DNA of 64,000 bases from Chloroflexi bacterium UBA5189 (GTDB lineage: Bacteria > Chloroflexota > Limnocylindria > Limnocylindrales > CSP1-4): assembly GCA_002413045.1 (NCBI GenBank), contig DHWF01000041.1, positions 40,966 to 104,965 of the forward strand, written 5' to 3'. How positions within the stretch are numbered: the first letter of the stretch is position 1; each line of letters begins with the position of its first letter. The position numbers and the translations under genes were made by a program. The notes under the pieces are model-generated. The model ran no database searches. It worked only from the letters and a program-made list of their open reading frames with translations, and was not told the DNA's origin. Positions 8,744-17,534 of the stretch are shown here, piece after piece.

Positions 8744-9532
8744 GTGGCACGCTACGCGGACAAGCTCCTGGCGGACGGCGAGCGCGTCGTCCTGCGGGGG
8801 CGGCAGCACGTGCTCGCGACGATCATCGAGGGCCGGGTCGCATGGTCGATCCTGGTGGCCTCGCTCGCCATCGTGATCCTCGACGCCTTCTTCCTGTCGG
8901 CCACCGACGACGCGGGGAGGTTCGTGCGCCAGGCATTCGGCTGGATCGGGCTCGCGCTGCTCGTCATCGCGCTCGTCTGGCTGCTCAAGATCTACGTCGA
9001 GTGGTACGCCGAGGACTACCTCATCACCAATCGGCGGGTGATGAAGGTCGAGGGCGTGCTCAAGAAGCGGTCGGCGGACAGCTCCCTCGAGAAGATCAAC
9101 GACGCCGTGCTCGAGCAGAGCGTCCTCGGCCGGATGCTGGGCTACGGCAACCTCGAGATCCTGACCGCGGCCGAGGAATCGGTCGACAAGTACCGGATGC
9201 TTTCACAGGTCCAGCAGTTCAAGCGGACCATGCTCGACGAGAAGCACAAGCTCGAGCAGGAGGCGTTCCAGATCCCGGCCCCGCCGCTGCGCGCCTCGGT
9301 CCCGATGCCGCAGCCCGCTCCCGAGCCGGTGCCGGCGCCATCTTCGGCGCCTGACCCTGTACCCGAGGCGGACGCAGCGCCTGCGTCGGCTGCGGCTGCT
9401 CCCGCGAAGGCCGAGATGACCTCCGACGAGATCACGAAGACGCTCGGCAACATCGCCGACCTGCGCGATCGCGGGGCGATCACCCCGGAGGAGTACGAGG
9501 CGAAGAAGCAGGAACTCCTCGGGCGCCTGTGA
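8744..9532 (+). CDS. Membrane bacterial-PH (YdbS-type) and SHOCT domain protein
   Basis: Residues 1-25 are cytoplasmic and two membrane helices follow at about 33-51 and 65-85. A bPH2-like domain (DYLITNRRVMKVEGVL...LEKINDAVLEQSVLGRMLGYG, about 90-175) comes next, then a Pro/Ala-rich linker (180-225) and a C-terminal SHOCT helix pair (IADLRDRGAITPEEYEAKK). SHOCT motifs usually occur at protein ends and are thought to mediate oligomerisation. The cellular role is unknown. GTG 8744 has GGGAGGAG at 8731-8738. Confidence 0.85.
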   Translation: MARYADKLLADGERVVLRGRQHVLATIIEGRVAWSILVASLAIVILDAFFLSATDDAGRFVRQAFGWIGLALLVIALVWLLKIYVEWYAEDYLITNRRVMKVEGVLKKRSADSSLEKINDAVLEQSVLGRMLGYGNLEILTAAEESVDKYRMLSQVQQFKRTMLDEKHKLEQEAFQIPAPPLRASVPMPQPAPEPVPAPSSAPDPVPEADAAPASAAAAPAKAEMTSDEITKTLGNIADLRDRGAITPEEYEAKKQELLGRL

Positions 9533-9542
9533 GGGCGCGCTG

Positions 9543-10202
9543 ATGTTCGGCAACCTCACTCCGGAATACTTCCTCCAGGTCGCCATCGTCCTCGCGGTGA
9601 TGCTGCTCGTGGCCTTCCCGGTCCACGAGTTCTCCCACGCCCTCGCCGCGACGTACCTCGGCGACGGCACGGCACGGCTGATGGGCCGGCTCACCCTCAA
9701 CCCGATCGCCCACTTCGACCCAATGGGCGCGCTGCTGCTCACGATCTCGATGATCGCCGGGGTCGGCATCGGCTGGGCCAAGCCCACCCCGTACAACCCG
9801 ATGAACCTGCAGGGCGGGCGCTGGGGCGAGGCGATCGTGGCGGTGGCCGGCCCGATCTCGAACCTCGTGATGGCAGTCGCGGCGGCGATCCCGCTCCGGT
9901 ACATCCTCGCGACCGGCATGGATATCGGGCTCGTGGCGAACACGTTGTACCTGTTCATCGAGATCAACCTGCTGCTCGCGGTCTTCAACCTGCTGCCGAT
10001 CCCGCCCCTTGATGGATCCAAGGTGCTGTACGCGTTTCTCGACCCACGAACGTCGTGGCAGGTGCGCGGGTTCATGAACCAGTACGGCCTGTTCATCCTG
10101 CTCGGCGCGATGTTCCTGCCGCTCTTCGGTGGGAACACGCTCATCGGCCTGGTGTTCGACGATGTGCTCCAGCCGCTGCTACGGCTCGTGGTCGGGGCGT
10201 GA
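9543..10202 (+). CDS. Site-2-protease-like M50 membrane metalloprotease
   Basis: A 219-residue polytopic protein with the zinc motif HEFSH (H28, E29, H32) in the first membrane helix and the third-ligand motif IPPLDGSKVLY near residue 152. GPISNLVMAV is the typical motif of the central helix. This is the short M50 form without PDZ or CBS domains, often called a site-2 protease-family protein; substrates are unknown. It starts 10 nt after the PH-domain gene and its stop overlaps the HD gene start. Confidence 0.9.
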   Translation: MFGNLTPEYFLQVAIVLAVMLLVAFPVHEFSHALAATYLGDGTARLMGRLTLNPIAHFDPMGALLLTISMIAGVGIGWAKPTPYNPMNLQGGRWGEAIVAVAGPISNLVMAVAAAIPLRYILATGMDIGLVANTLYLFIEINLLLAVFNLLPIPPLDGSKVLYAFLDPRTSWQVRGFMNQYGLFILLGAMFLPLFGGNTLIGLVFDDVLQPLLRLVVGA

Positions 10203-10702
10203 GGCCAGGCTCCCTCGCCTGGTGGGCGGCGAAGGTTCGGCAGACGAAGCGGCACGTTCTGGCACGGGTTTCGGCTCCGGAGCGCGCCGCGCTGACCGAC
10301 TGGCTGACGCCGGCGCAGCTCGCGGTCTTCGACGCGATGCACGTCGCCGACCAGCGCCACGGGCTCGATGTCGTCGCTGCGCTGCGTGCCGGCGGGATGC
10401 GCGACCCGGAAGTGCTCGTCGCCGGCCTGCTGCACGACGCCGGCAAGGGCGACGCCGGGTTGATCGCCCGCGTCGTGTATTCGCTCGGCACCGCCCGCAT
10501 GACCTGGGTCGAGCGGACCGTTGCCTGGCTGCCGGGCATGCGCCCCGCGCTCGAACGGCTGCGGACGCATCAGGAGACGTCGGCCCGGATCGCCGAGGCC
10601 GCAGGCTGCGCGCCGCGAACGGTGGAGCTCATCCGGTGGCAGGACGACCCGCGCGACCCCGACGCGGGCGAGCGACTCCGCCTCGCCGACGAGGCGAGCT
10701 GA
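10199..10702 (+). CDS. HD-domain protein (predicted phosphohydrolase)
   Basis: 167 residues. The HD signature is split as AMHVADQRHGLDV, then AGLLHDAGKGD, with a later RTHQE and a C-terminal LIRWQDDP that is probably part of the metal or substrate site. HD proteins hydrolyse phosphate esters, often of nucleotides; the substrate here is unknown. GTG 10199 overlaps the protease stop codon (GTGA), so translation is probably coupled. scpA follows after 1 nt. Confidence 0.8.
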   Translation: MRPGSLAWWAAKVRQTKRHVLARVSAPERAALTDWLTPAQLAVFDAMHVADQRHGLDVVAALRAGGMRDPEVLVAGLLHDAGKGDAGLIARVVYSLGTARMTWVERTVAWLPGMRPALERLRTHQETSARIAEAAGCAPRTVELIRWQDDPRDPDAGERLRLADEAS

Positions 10703-10703
10703 C

Positions 10704-11594
10704 ATGACGCTCGAGTCGATTGCCGCGGCCGCGACGGGCGGGCCGGCAGTCCGCATCGAACCCGGTCGCGGCCGCGACTGGGCGACGCACGTCGCGATCG
10801 CCGAATGGGAAGGCCCGTTCGGGCTCCTCCTGTCGTTGATCGAGGCGCGCCGCATGGACGTGCTGACGGTCCCGCTCGGCGCCGTCGCGGAGGCGTACCT
10901 CGAGGCACTCGCAGCGATCGAGCACGACCGCATGAGCAGCATCAGCTCCTTCGTCGCCGTCGCGAGCCAGCTGATCCTGATCAAGAGCCGGGCCATGCTG
11001 CCGAGGGCCACGGTCGACGCCGCGCTGCCGCTCGACGACGAAGGCATCGACCCGGAGGCAGAGCTCCGCGCGCGGCTGCTCCTGTATCGCGCGTTCCGGG
11101 ACGCCGGCGCGGCGCTCCATGCCGGCGCGATCGACCGGGTCGGCCTGTTCCGGCGCGAGCCCGGCGCCGCACTTGCCGCCGGGCTCGCGGGGTCCGCGAC
11201 GGCCCCATCGACCACACCACTCGATCCTGCGGTGCTCATCCGGGCCCTCGACGGACTCGTCCAGGTGATGCCGGAACCGGAGCGACCCCCGGAGACCGTC
11301 CGGCGCGAGATCACGCTCGCCCAGCGGGCCTCGATCATCCGGATGGCCCTTGAGGGCGCGCCGTCGATCGTGCTCCAGGACCTGCTGCGCGGCGTGCACG
11401 ATCGCGTCGTCGTGGCGGTGACGTTCCTGGCCATGCTCGAGCTGATGAAGCGACGGGAGGTCGTCGTCGAACAGGCACAGCCGTTCGGCCCGATCACAGC
11501 ACGACGTACCACCGCGGAGGAGCGCCGCGCCGCCGGCGTCGCCGCCAATGTCGAGGACGCCCCGCTCGACGAATCGCTGGCGTCGTTCGCATGA
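10704..11594 (+). CDS. scpA: Segregation and condensation protein A
   Basis: ScpA is the kleisin that bridges SMC heads and binds ScpB in chromosome condensation. The 296-residue protein begins its conserved part at EWEGPFGLLLSLIEARRMDV and continues with FVAVASQLILIKSRAMLPR. The C-terminal winged helix lies near DRVVVAVTFLAMLELMKR. ATG 10704 follows the HD stop codon directly. The ATGA overlap with scpB matches the usual scpAB pairing. Confidence 0.95.
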   Translation: MTLESIAAAATGGPAVRIEPGRGRDWATHVAIAEWEGPFGLLLSLIEARRMDVLTVPLGAVAEAYLEALAAIEHDRMSSISSFVAVASQLILIKSRAMLPRATVDAALPLDDEGIDPEAELRARLLLYRAFRDAGAALHAGAIDRVGLFRREPGAALAAGLAGSATAPSTTPLDPAVLIRALDGLVQVMPEPERPPETVRREITLAQRASIIRMALEGAPSIVLQDLLRGVHDRVVVAVTFLAMLELMKRREVVVEQAQPFGPITARRTTAEERRAAGVAANVEDAPLDESLASFA

Positions 11595-12202
11595 CGGACG
11601 CGATCGACGCGCCGGCTCCTGCTGACGCGACCGAACGTCCGGCGCCGGGCGAGCTCACCGAGGCCGGCCTCGAGGCGCTCCTGTTCGTCGCAGAGAAGCC
11701 CCTGTCGCGCCGCGAGATCGGCGTGCTCGCCGGGGTCGACGCCGCGACGGTCGACGAGCGGCTCGGCGACCTCGAGGTCGGCCTGCGCGGGCGTGGCATC
11801 CGCCTCATCGCGGTCGGGGATCGCGTCGAGCTCGCCACCGCGGCAGAGGCCGGCGCGCTGGTGGCCCGCTACGTTGGCGCGGACGCCGTTCGGCTGTCGC
11901 CGGCGGGCCTGGAGACGCTCGCGATCGTCGCGTACCGGCAGCCGGTCACGCGCGCCGCGGTCGAACGGATCCGAGGCGTCGATTCGGACCACACCGTGCG
12001 CAGCCTCCTGCATCGCCGGCTCATCGTGGAGCTCGGCCGATCGAACGCGCCGGGCCGCCCGATCCTGTACGGGACCGCGTTCGAGTTCCTCGAGCGGTTC
12101 GGCCTCGAGAGCCTCGACCAGCTCCCGCCGCTCGACGCCGATGTCGCCGCTCGCCTCGCGGAGGAGGGCGGCGTCCTCCTCCTCCCGATCGACGATGCCT
12201 GA
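11591..12202 (+). CDS. scpB: Segregation and condensation protein B
   Basis: ScpB dimerises and binds ScpA to regulate the SMC complex. The 203-residue protein has two winged helices: TEAGLEALLFVAEKPLSRREIG and LETLAIVAYRQPVTRAAVERIRG with HTVRSLLHRRLIVELG, then FLERFGLESLDQLPPL at the end. It overlaps scpA by 4 nt and its last codons overlap the rluB start by 8 nt. Confidence 0.95.
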   Translation: MTDAIDAPAPADATERPAPGELTEAGLEALLFVAEKPLSRREIGVLAGVDAATVDERLGDLEVGLRGRGIRLIAVGDRVELATAAEAGALVARYVGADAVRLSPAGLETLAIVAYRQPVTRAAVERIRGVDSDHTVRSLLHRRLIVELGRSNAPGRPILYGTAFEFLERFGLESLDQLPPLDADVAARLAEEGGVLLLPIDDA

Positions 12203-13178
12203 GGAGCGGATCCAGAAGGTCCTTGCGACCGCCGGCGTCGCGTCCCGCCGTGCCGCAGAGGTCCTCGTCGCCACCGGCCGCGTGCGCGTCGACGGCAAGG
12301 TGGCGATCGTCGGGCAGAAGGTCGATCCCGTCGTCTCGACGATCGAGGTCGACGGAAACCCGGTCGGCGTCGGGGTTGCGCGCGCCTACGTGGCGCTCCA
12401 CAAGCCGGCCGGCGTCACCTCGACGACGCGCGACCGCCACGCAGAGACGACGGTGCTCGACCTGATCCCGACGACGCTCGTGCCGGACGGGACACGCCTC
12501 TACCCGGTTGGCCGCCTCGACCAGGACTCGGAAGGGCTGCTGCTCCTCACGAACGATGGCGAATGGGCGGAGCGCGTGCTCCACCCGCGATTCGGCGTCG
12601 AGCGCGAGTACGCGGTTGCCCTCGGGACGCCGCTCGTTGCCGAGCAGGCCCGCCTCCTCAACGCCGGCATCCGGATCGAGGAAGGCATCGCCAAGCTGAC
12701 GACGCCCCTTCGGGCGACGACGTCCGTCGAGAACCGAGTGCTCGCCGAGACGCTGGACCCGGCTCCCGATCCGAACCTCGTCTGGTATCGCGCGACGCTC
12801 GCCCAGGGCTGGAAGCGCCAGATCCGGCGCATGTTCGGCGCCGTCGACGCGCCGATCGTGCGACTCGTCCGGATCCGGATCGGCACCGTCCGCCTCGGCG
12901 ACCTCCGGTCCGGCCGCTCGCGGATCCTCAAGACGCCCGAGATCAAGGCGATGGCGGGCCTCGCGAGCTCCGCGCCGCGATCCCCAGGGAACTCCACTCC
13001 GCAGCCAGGCCCATCGAACCTGCCGAGTCGGCCGAACGTCGTGCGGCCGCACAAGGGCCGTCCGCAGGGACCCCGCACCCCAGCCGCCAAGCCATCGGCC
13101 GGCAAGCCCTCCGGCGGCAGGTTGGCGGGCCGTCCCATGCCGGATGCTCGCGGGAATTCGCGACAGCGTGAGACTTGA
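12195..13178 (+). CDS. rluB: 23S rRNA pseudouridine synthase of the RluB/RsuA family
   Basis: The N-terminal S4 domain (ERIQKVLATAGVASRRAAE) is followed by the pseudouridine synthase core with PVGRLDQDSEGLLLLTNDG (catalytic Asp in GRLDQDSEG) and QGWKRQIRRMFGAV. The first 255 residues are typical. The remaining 70 form a basic, Pro/Gly/Ser-rich tail with low complexity that may add RNA affinity. ATG 12195 lies inside the end of scpB, so it is translationally coupled. RluB usually modifies U2605 of 23S rRNA; the exact target is not shown by sequence alone. Confidence 0.9.
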   Translation: MPEERIQKVLATAGVASRRAAEVLVATGRVRVDGKVAIVGQKVDPVVSTIEVDGNPVGVGVARAYVALHKPAGVTSTTRDRHAETTVLDLIPTTLVPDGTRLYPVGRLDQDSEGLLLLTNDGEWAERVLHPRFGVEREYAVALGTPLVAEQARLLNAGIRIEEGIAKLTTPLRATTSVENRVLAETLDPAPDPNLVWYRATLAQGWKRQIRRMFGAVDAPIVRLVRIRIGTVRLGDLRSGRSRILKTPEIKAMAGLASSAPRSPGNSTPQPGPSNLPSRPNVVRPHKGRPQGPRTPAAKPSAGKPSGGRLAGRPMPDARGNSRQRET

Positions 13179-13203
13179 CGGGACACTGAGTCCTATCTAG
13201 GTT
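13175..13203 (+). promoter_or_regulatory. Predicted promoter of the double-TetR regulator (leaderless)
   Basis: TTGACG at 13175-13180 and TAGGTT at 13198-13203 are 17 nt apart. The start codon GTG is 7 nt beyond, so transcription should begin at or next to it. Confidence 0.55.
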
Positions 13204-13210
13204 CACGGTC

Positions 13211-13990
13211 GTGGCAGCCCTCGCCGTGGACCCGACCATTCGGCGCCAGGTGATGTCGGCCGCGCGCGAGGTCCTGGCAGAGGACGCCGGCGCGCCGGTG
13301 GCGACGATCGCCGGCCGGGCGGGCGTTTCGCGGGCCACCTTTTACCGGCACTTCGGCTCGCGCGAATCGCTGCTCCAGAGCGTCGCGCTCGAGCCGCAGC
13401 CGGCCGCGGAGACGCGGATCCTCACTGCCGCGAAGGACATGCTCGTGCGCAAGTCGCTCGATGAGCTGTCGATCGAAGAGCTGGCCGCCGCGGCGGGCGT
13501 GTCGCGAGGAACGCTCTATCGCCTCGTCCCCGGGAAGGCAGCGCTCCTGCGCCGGCTCATCGAGGTGTATTCGCCGTTCGAAGCGATCCGGTCGATCCTC
13601 GCCGAGCACGGCACGGATCCGCCCGAAGTGGTGTTTCCACTGATCGGCCGGGCGATCGTCGGGGTCGCGGGCGAGCGGCTCGGGCTCATGCGGGCGATCT
13701 TCCTCGAGGTCAGCGCGAACGGCGACACGCTCGAGGGAATGGCCCCGCTGTTCGCCCAGACGCTCGGACTGCTGGCCAACTACATCGCCGGCCAGATGGC
13801 GACCGGCCGCATCCGCCCGATGCATCCGATCCTCGCGCTGCAGATGTTCGTGGGGCCGATCTTCTTCCACCTCATGACGAGGCCGATGGTCGAGCGCATC
13901 GTGCCACTGCCGATTGGCCTGGAGGACGCAGTCGACGAGCTGGTGGCCGCGGGGCTCGCCGGCCTCACGCCGCGAGGGCAGGTCGCATGA
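13211..13990 (+). CDS. TetR-type regulator with two tandem HTH domains
   Basis: The 259-residue protein has two complete TetR_N-like modules. Residues 10-59 contain VATIAGRAGVSRATFYRHFGSRESLL and residues 69-120 contain SIEELAAAAGVSRGTLYRLVPGKAALL. Residues 121-259 are a helical ligand-binding and dimer domain. TetR proteins normally have one such HTH. It overlaps the ABC ATPase gene by 4 nt and so probably represses the exporter operon it heads. The promoter suggests a leaderless transcript. Confidence 0.88.
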   Translation: MAALAVDPTIRRQVMSAAREVLAEDAGAPVATIAGRAGVSRATFYRHFGSRESLLQSVALEPQPAAETRILTAAKDMLVRKSLDELSIEELAAAAGVSRGTLYRLVPGKAALLRRLIEVYSPFEAIRSILAEHGTDPPEVVFPLIGRAIVGVAGERLGLMRAIFLEVSANGDTLEGMAPLFAQTLGLLANYIAGQMATGRIRPMHPILALQMFVGPIFFHLMTRPMVERIVPLPIGLEDAVDELVAAGLAGLTPRGQVA

Positions 13991-14754
13991 GCGCGGCCAT
14001 GGCGGCGCCGGCGCTCGCCGTCGAGGCGATCGGGCTCCAGAAGCGATTCGGCGAGATCCAGGCGGTCGATGGGATCGACCTCGCGCTGGCGCCGGGGCGG
14101 ATCTACGGCCTGCTCGGCCCGAATGGCTCGGGCAAGACGACGCTCATCCGGCTCCTGACCGGCCTCGCCCGCGCGACCGGCGGCGAGGCGCGCATCCTCG
14201 GGACGAAGATGCCGTCGCGCCCGATGCTGGCCCAGATCGGCTACATGCCCCAGGCGGAGGCGATCTACCCGGACCTGTCGGTCGGCGAGAACCTCACCTT
14301 CTTCGCGCGACTCGAAGGCAAGTCCGACCCGGCGGCCATCGACCGGGTCCTCGACCTCGTGGAGCTGGCCGGGCGCAAGGGAACGCCGGCGCTCGAGCTG
14401 TCGGGCGGCATGCGGCGCCGGCTCTCGCTCGCGTGCACCCTCGTGCACGAGCCGAAGGTGCTCTTCCTCGATGAGCCAACGGTCGGGGTGGACCCGGCCC
14501 TGCGCGTCCAGTTCTGGACCCATTTCCGCCGCCTCGCCGCAGCAGGCACCACGATCCTGGTCGCCAGCCACGTCATGGACGAGGCGGACCGCTGCGACGA
14601 GCTGGTATTCGTCCGGAACGGCAAGGTCATCGGGCGCGGCACCGGCGCGGAGCTCCGGTCGAATGCCGGCACGGACAACCTCGAGGCGGCGTTCCTGATC
14701 CTGTCCGGCCTCGACCCCGAGGGCCGCCCGCTCGATGGGGGAGCGGCCGCATGA
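13987..14754 (+). CDS. ABC transporter ATP-binding protein (ABC-2 exporter type)
   Basis: 255 residues with Walker A LLGPNGSGKTTLIRLL, Q-loop YMPQAEAIYPDLS, signature ELSGGMRRRLSLA, Walker B KVLFLDEPTVGVD and H-loop VASHVMDEADRCD. It powers a DrrA/NatA-like exporter with the permease that overlaps it by 4 nt. The context of a TetR-family regulator points to drug or lipid efflux; the substrate is unknown. Confidence 0.93.
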   Translation: MSAAMAAPALAVEAIGLQKRFGEIQAVDGIDLALAPGRIYGLLGPNGSGKTTLIRLLTGLARATGGEARILGTKMPSRPMLAQIGYMPQAEAIYPDLSVGENLTFFARLEGKSDPAAIDRVLDLVELAGRKGTPALELSGGMRRRLSLACTLVHEPKVLFLDEPTVGVDPALRVQFWTHFRRLAAAGTTILVASHVMDEADRCDELVFVRNGKVIGRGTGAELRSNAGTDNLEAAFLILSGLDPEGRPLDGGAAA

Positions 14755-15932
14755 ATGCGAGCCGCATCCTCGCCATCGCGCGCCGCATCGCGCAGGGCTT
14801 CCGCCGTGACGAGCGAACGCTCGGCCTCATGTTCGTCGTGCCTCTCGTCGTGACCTCGCTGCTCGGCTGGGTCCTCCGGGATACCAAGGACACGACGGTC
14901 CGGATCGAGATCGTCAATTCCGACCAGGTGGTTGGCGCTCGCATCGTGAGCGCCCTGTCGGGCCTCGCCGGGGACCCTGCGAACGGGATCGTCATCGCCG
15001 GGACGGTCGCGACGAAGGGCGAAGCCATCGACCAGATCAAGGCGGGCAACGCAGACCTGGCGCTCGTGATTCCGACGGACCTCGTGGCAACGGTGACTGC
15101 GGGCCAGCGCCCGACCTTGACCGTGATCACCGAGGGGACCGAGCCCGGCGCGGAGGCAAGCCAGTTCGGCAAGCTGCAGAAGGCCGTGGCGACGCTCGCC
15201 GGATCGCTGGCCCCGCCGGGCAGCACTCCGGCGCTCATCCCGCAGATTACCCACGAGACCGTGTACCTCTCGCCGGGTGCGGACCAGGTCGATGTCCTCG
15301 CCCCGATCTTCCTCGGCTTCTTCGGGTACTTCTTCGTGTTCCTGCTGACCGGCATCAGCTTCCTGCGCGAGCGGATCGGCGGGACGTTGGAGCGCCTGCT
15401 TGCGACGCCGGTGACGCGGACAGAGATCGTCTTCGGCTACAGCCTCGGGTTCGGCGCGTTCGCGACGATCCAGGTGATCGTGCTGACGCTATTCATCCTG
15501 AACTCGATCAGCGTCCCGGCGATCGGGCCGCTGCCGCCGTTCTCGATCGGGCTCGGGGTCGGATCGGCGGGCTCGCCGGTCCTCGCATTCCTGATCGCGC
15601 TCCTCCTCTCGATCGGCGCGGTCAACCTCGGGATCTTCCTGTCGACGTTCGCGCGCACCGAGCTGCAGGTCATCCAGTTCATCCCGCTCGTGATCGTTCC
15701 GCAGGGCCTGCTCGGCGGGCTGCTCACGCCCGTCAACCAGCTGCCCGATGCGCTCAACGTGATCGCCCACGTCCTCCCGCTGACCTACGCGATCGAGGGC
15801 CTCCGCGAAGTGATGCTCAAGGGCGCGGATCTCTCAAGCCGGGTTGTCCAGACCGACATCCTCGTCCTCGCCGGCATCGCGATCTTCTTCATCGTCCTCG
15901 CGTCGACGACGATCAAGCGCGAGGTCGCGTAG
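14751..15932 (+). CDS. ABC-2 type exporter permease
   Basis: 393 residues in the usual layout. A first membrane helix (LGLMFVVPLVVTSLLGWVL) precedes a large extracytoplasmic domain (residues 45-175), then five helices from about 183 including FFGYFFVFLLTGISFLRER and GLLGGLLTPVNQLPDALN, the motif of the ABC-2 family. It ends operon tetR-ABC-permease; the next gene has its own promoter 12 nt downstream. Confidence 0.92.
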   Translation: MNASRILAIARRIAQGFRRDERTLGLMFVVPLVVTSLLGWVLRDTKDTTVRIEIVNSDQVVGARIVSALSGLAGDPANGIVIAGTVATKGEAIDQIKAGNADLALVIPTDLVATVTAGQRPTLTVITEGTEPGAEASQFGKLQKAVATLAGSLAPPGSTPALIPQITHETVYLSPGADQVDVLAPIFLGFFGYFFVFLLTGISFLRERIGGTLERLLATPVTRTEIVFGYSLGFGAFATIQVIVLTLFILNSISVPAIGPLPPFSIGLGVGSAGSPVLAFLIALLLSIGAVNLGIFLSTFARTELQVIQFIPLVIVPQGLLGGLLTPVNQLPDALNVIAHVLPLTYAIEGLREVMLKGADLSSRVVQTDILVLAGIAIFFIVLASTTIKREVA

Positions 15933-15943
15933 TTCCTCGCGGG

Positions 15944-15949
15944 TATGCT
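15944..15949 (+). promoter_or_regulatory. Leaderless-type -10 element of cmk-plsC
   Basis: TATGCT lies exactly 6 nt before the GTG start at 15956; there is no Shine-Dalgarno and no clear -35. Confidence 0.5.
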
Positions 15950-15955
15950 CGCCTC

Positions 15956-17497
15956 GTGCAGACTGGAGAAGCCTCGGACGCCCGCGCGGGGCTCGTCGTC
16001 GCCCTCGACGGACCGGCGTCGTCGGGCAAGAGCAGCGTCGGCGCAGCGGCTGCAGCGGAGCTCGGCTACCGATTCTGCGACACGGGGCTGCTGTATCGGG
16101 CGGTGACCTGGCTCGCACTGCATCGTGACATCAGCGCCGACGACGCGAGCGGGCTCGTCGGCCTCGTATCGGAGATCGACCTCCTGGACGACGGCCGCGG
16201 CCGCCTGTCCCACGTGGCGGTGGATGGCGTCGATCGGACGGACGACGTGCGCGGGCCGGCGGTGGATGTCGCCGTCTCGGCGTACTCCGCGGTGTCGGAG
16301 CTGCGCCTGGCGCTGCTGACGCGACAGCGCCATCTCGCGAGTGCGGGCCGGATCGTGATGGCGGGGCGCGATATCGGCACGATCGTGCTGCCCGACGCGG
16401 ACCTCAAGCTCTTCCTGGACGCATCCGTGGAGGAGCGCGCCCGTCGGCGAATCCTCGAGCGCGGCATCGACCCGGCCTCCGACGCAGGCGCCGAGATCGT
16501 GGCGGAGCTGAAGCGCCGTGATGCGCTCGATTCGACCCGAGCCATCGCGCCGCTCAAGGCGGCGGACGATGCAGTGATCATTCGGACCGACGGCAACGCC
16601 ATCGAGGACACGATCCGGCAGGTCGTCCAGGCGATCCGGACCGCCGAACCGGCGCGGGCCGCCGACGGCGCCGGGGCAGCCGATGGCGCGGCGCCGACGA
16701 CCCCCGCCGAGCCCGAGCCGCGTCGACCGCGCCGCCCGGAACGCGCCGCTCGCGCTCCGCGCCGGCCGATCGAGCCGACGCCGATCGCGACGCGGAGCAC
16801 CGTGCTGATCCGGTTCGGCTCCATGATCCTGCGCTCGATCGCGCGCGCCATCGTCCGGTTCCGTGTCGAAGGTAACCTGGCGGCCCTCCCGAAGTCCGGC
16901 CCGATGATCATGGCCGCCAATCACGCGTCGAGCGCCGACCCGGTCCTCATCGGCGCGTTCCTGAACCAGGTCCTGGGCCGGCCGCTGAACTGGCTCGGGA
17001 AGCGCGAGATCGTCGAGTTTCCGCTCACCGGCTGGGCGTTCCGGATCGCCGGCATCCACCCGGTCGACCGGGAGGCCGCGGACCTCGAGGCGTTCCGGAC
17101 CGCGATGCGGATCCTGGAGGCGGGTCAAACACTCGCCGTCTTCCCCGAGGGCACGCGGAGCAAGGACGGGGCGCTCCAACAGGTGCGCGAGGGCGTCGGC
17201 ATGCTCGCGCTCCGGAGCGGCGCGCCGGTCCTCCCGGTCGCGGTCGTCGACAGCGACATCCTGTGGCCGCGCGGCCAGCTCCTGCCGCACTACGGCAAGC
17301 GCGTGACGGTCCGCTACGGCGCGCCGTTCGTCGTCGCGGACGAGCTCGCGGCGCAGGGGCTCCCGGTCCGTGGCCGGCAGGCCACCGAGGCCGCCACGCG
17401 CCTGATCATGGCTCGGATCGCCGCCCTCCTCCCGCCGCGCCAGCGCGGCGTCTACGCGGGCGACGTGACGGTCGGGGGCGCAGCCGAGGGCGCGTGA
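15956..17497 (+). CDS. cmk: Cytidylate kinase / 1-acylglycerol-3-phosphate acyltransferase fusion
   Basis: Residues 12-225 are cytidylate kinase: P-loop LDGPASSGKSSVG, RFCDTGLLYRAVTW, and MAGRDIGTIVLPDADLK. A Pro/Ala/Arg-rich linker (about 226-270) leads to a PlsC domain with NHASSAD (HX4D at 322) and FPEGTRSKDG near 396. The kinase makes CDP from CMP; PlsC makes phosphatidic acid, the substrate for CDP-diacylglycerol, whose use releases CMP. Separate cmk and plsC genes are often adjacent in Gram-positives, so the fusion is plausible and not an assembly artefact. One GTG start serves both. Confidence 0.93.
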   Translation: MQTGEASDARAGLVVALDGPASSGKSSVGAAAAAELGYRFCDTGLLYRAVTWLALHRDISADDASGLVGLVSEIDLLDDGRGRLSHVAVDGVDRTDDVRGPAVDVAVSAYSAVSELRLALLTRQRHLASAGRIVMAGRDIGTIVLPDADLKLFLDASVEERARRRILERGIDPASDAGAEIVAELKRRDALDSTRAIAPLKAADDAVIIRTDGNAIEDTIRQVVQAIRTAEPARAADGAGAADGAAPTTPAEPEPRRPRRPERAARAPRRPIEPTPIATRSTVLIRFGSMILRSIARAIVRFRVEGNLAALPKSGPMIMAANHASSADPVLIGAFLNQVLGRPLNWLGKREIVEFPLTGWAFRIAGIHPVDREAADLEAFRTAMRILEAGQTLAVFPEGTRSKDGALQQVREGVGMLALRSGAPVLPVAVVDSDILWPRGQLLPHYGKRVTVRYGAPFVVADELAAQGLPVRGRQATEAATRLIMARIAALLPPRQRGVYAGDVTVGGAAEGA

Positions 17498-17534
17498 CAG
17501 GGCCGAACCGGGCCCGTGGGATACTTGTTCCGTC

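Noticed and set aside
9203..12298. 1031-residue minus-strand open frame
   Set aside because: Spans seven genes with clear families on the plus strand; Arg/Ser/Ala-rich with no domain.
17520..17534. GATACT before ispH as a leaderless promoter
   Set aside because: Hexamer is 9 nt from the ATG and does not match TANNNT at the 6-7 nt spacing; left as weak.
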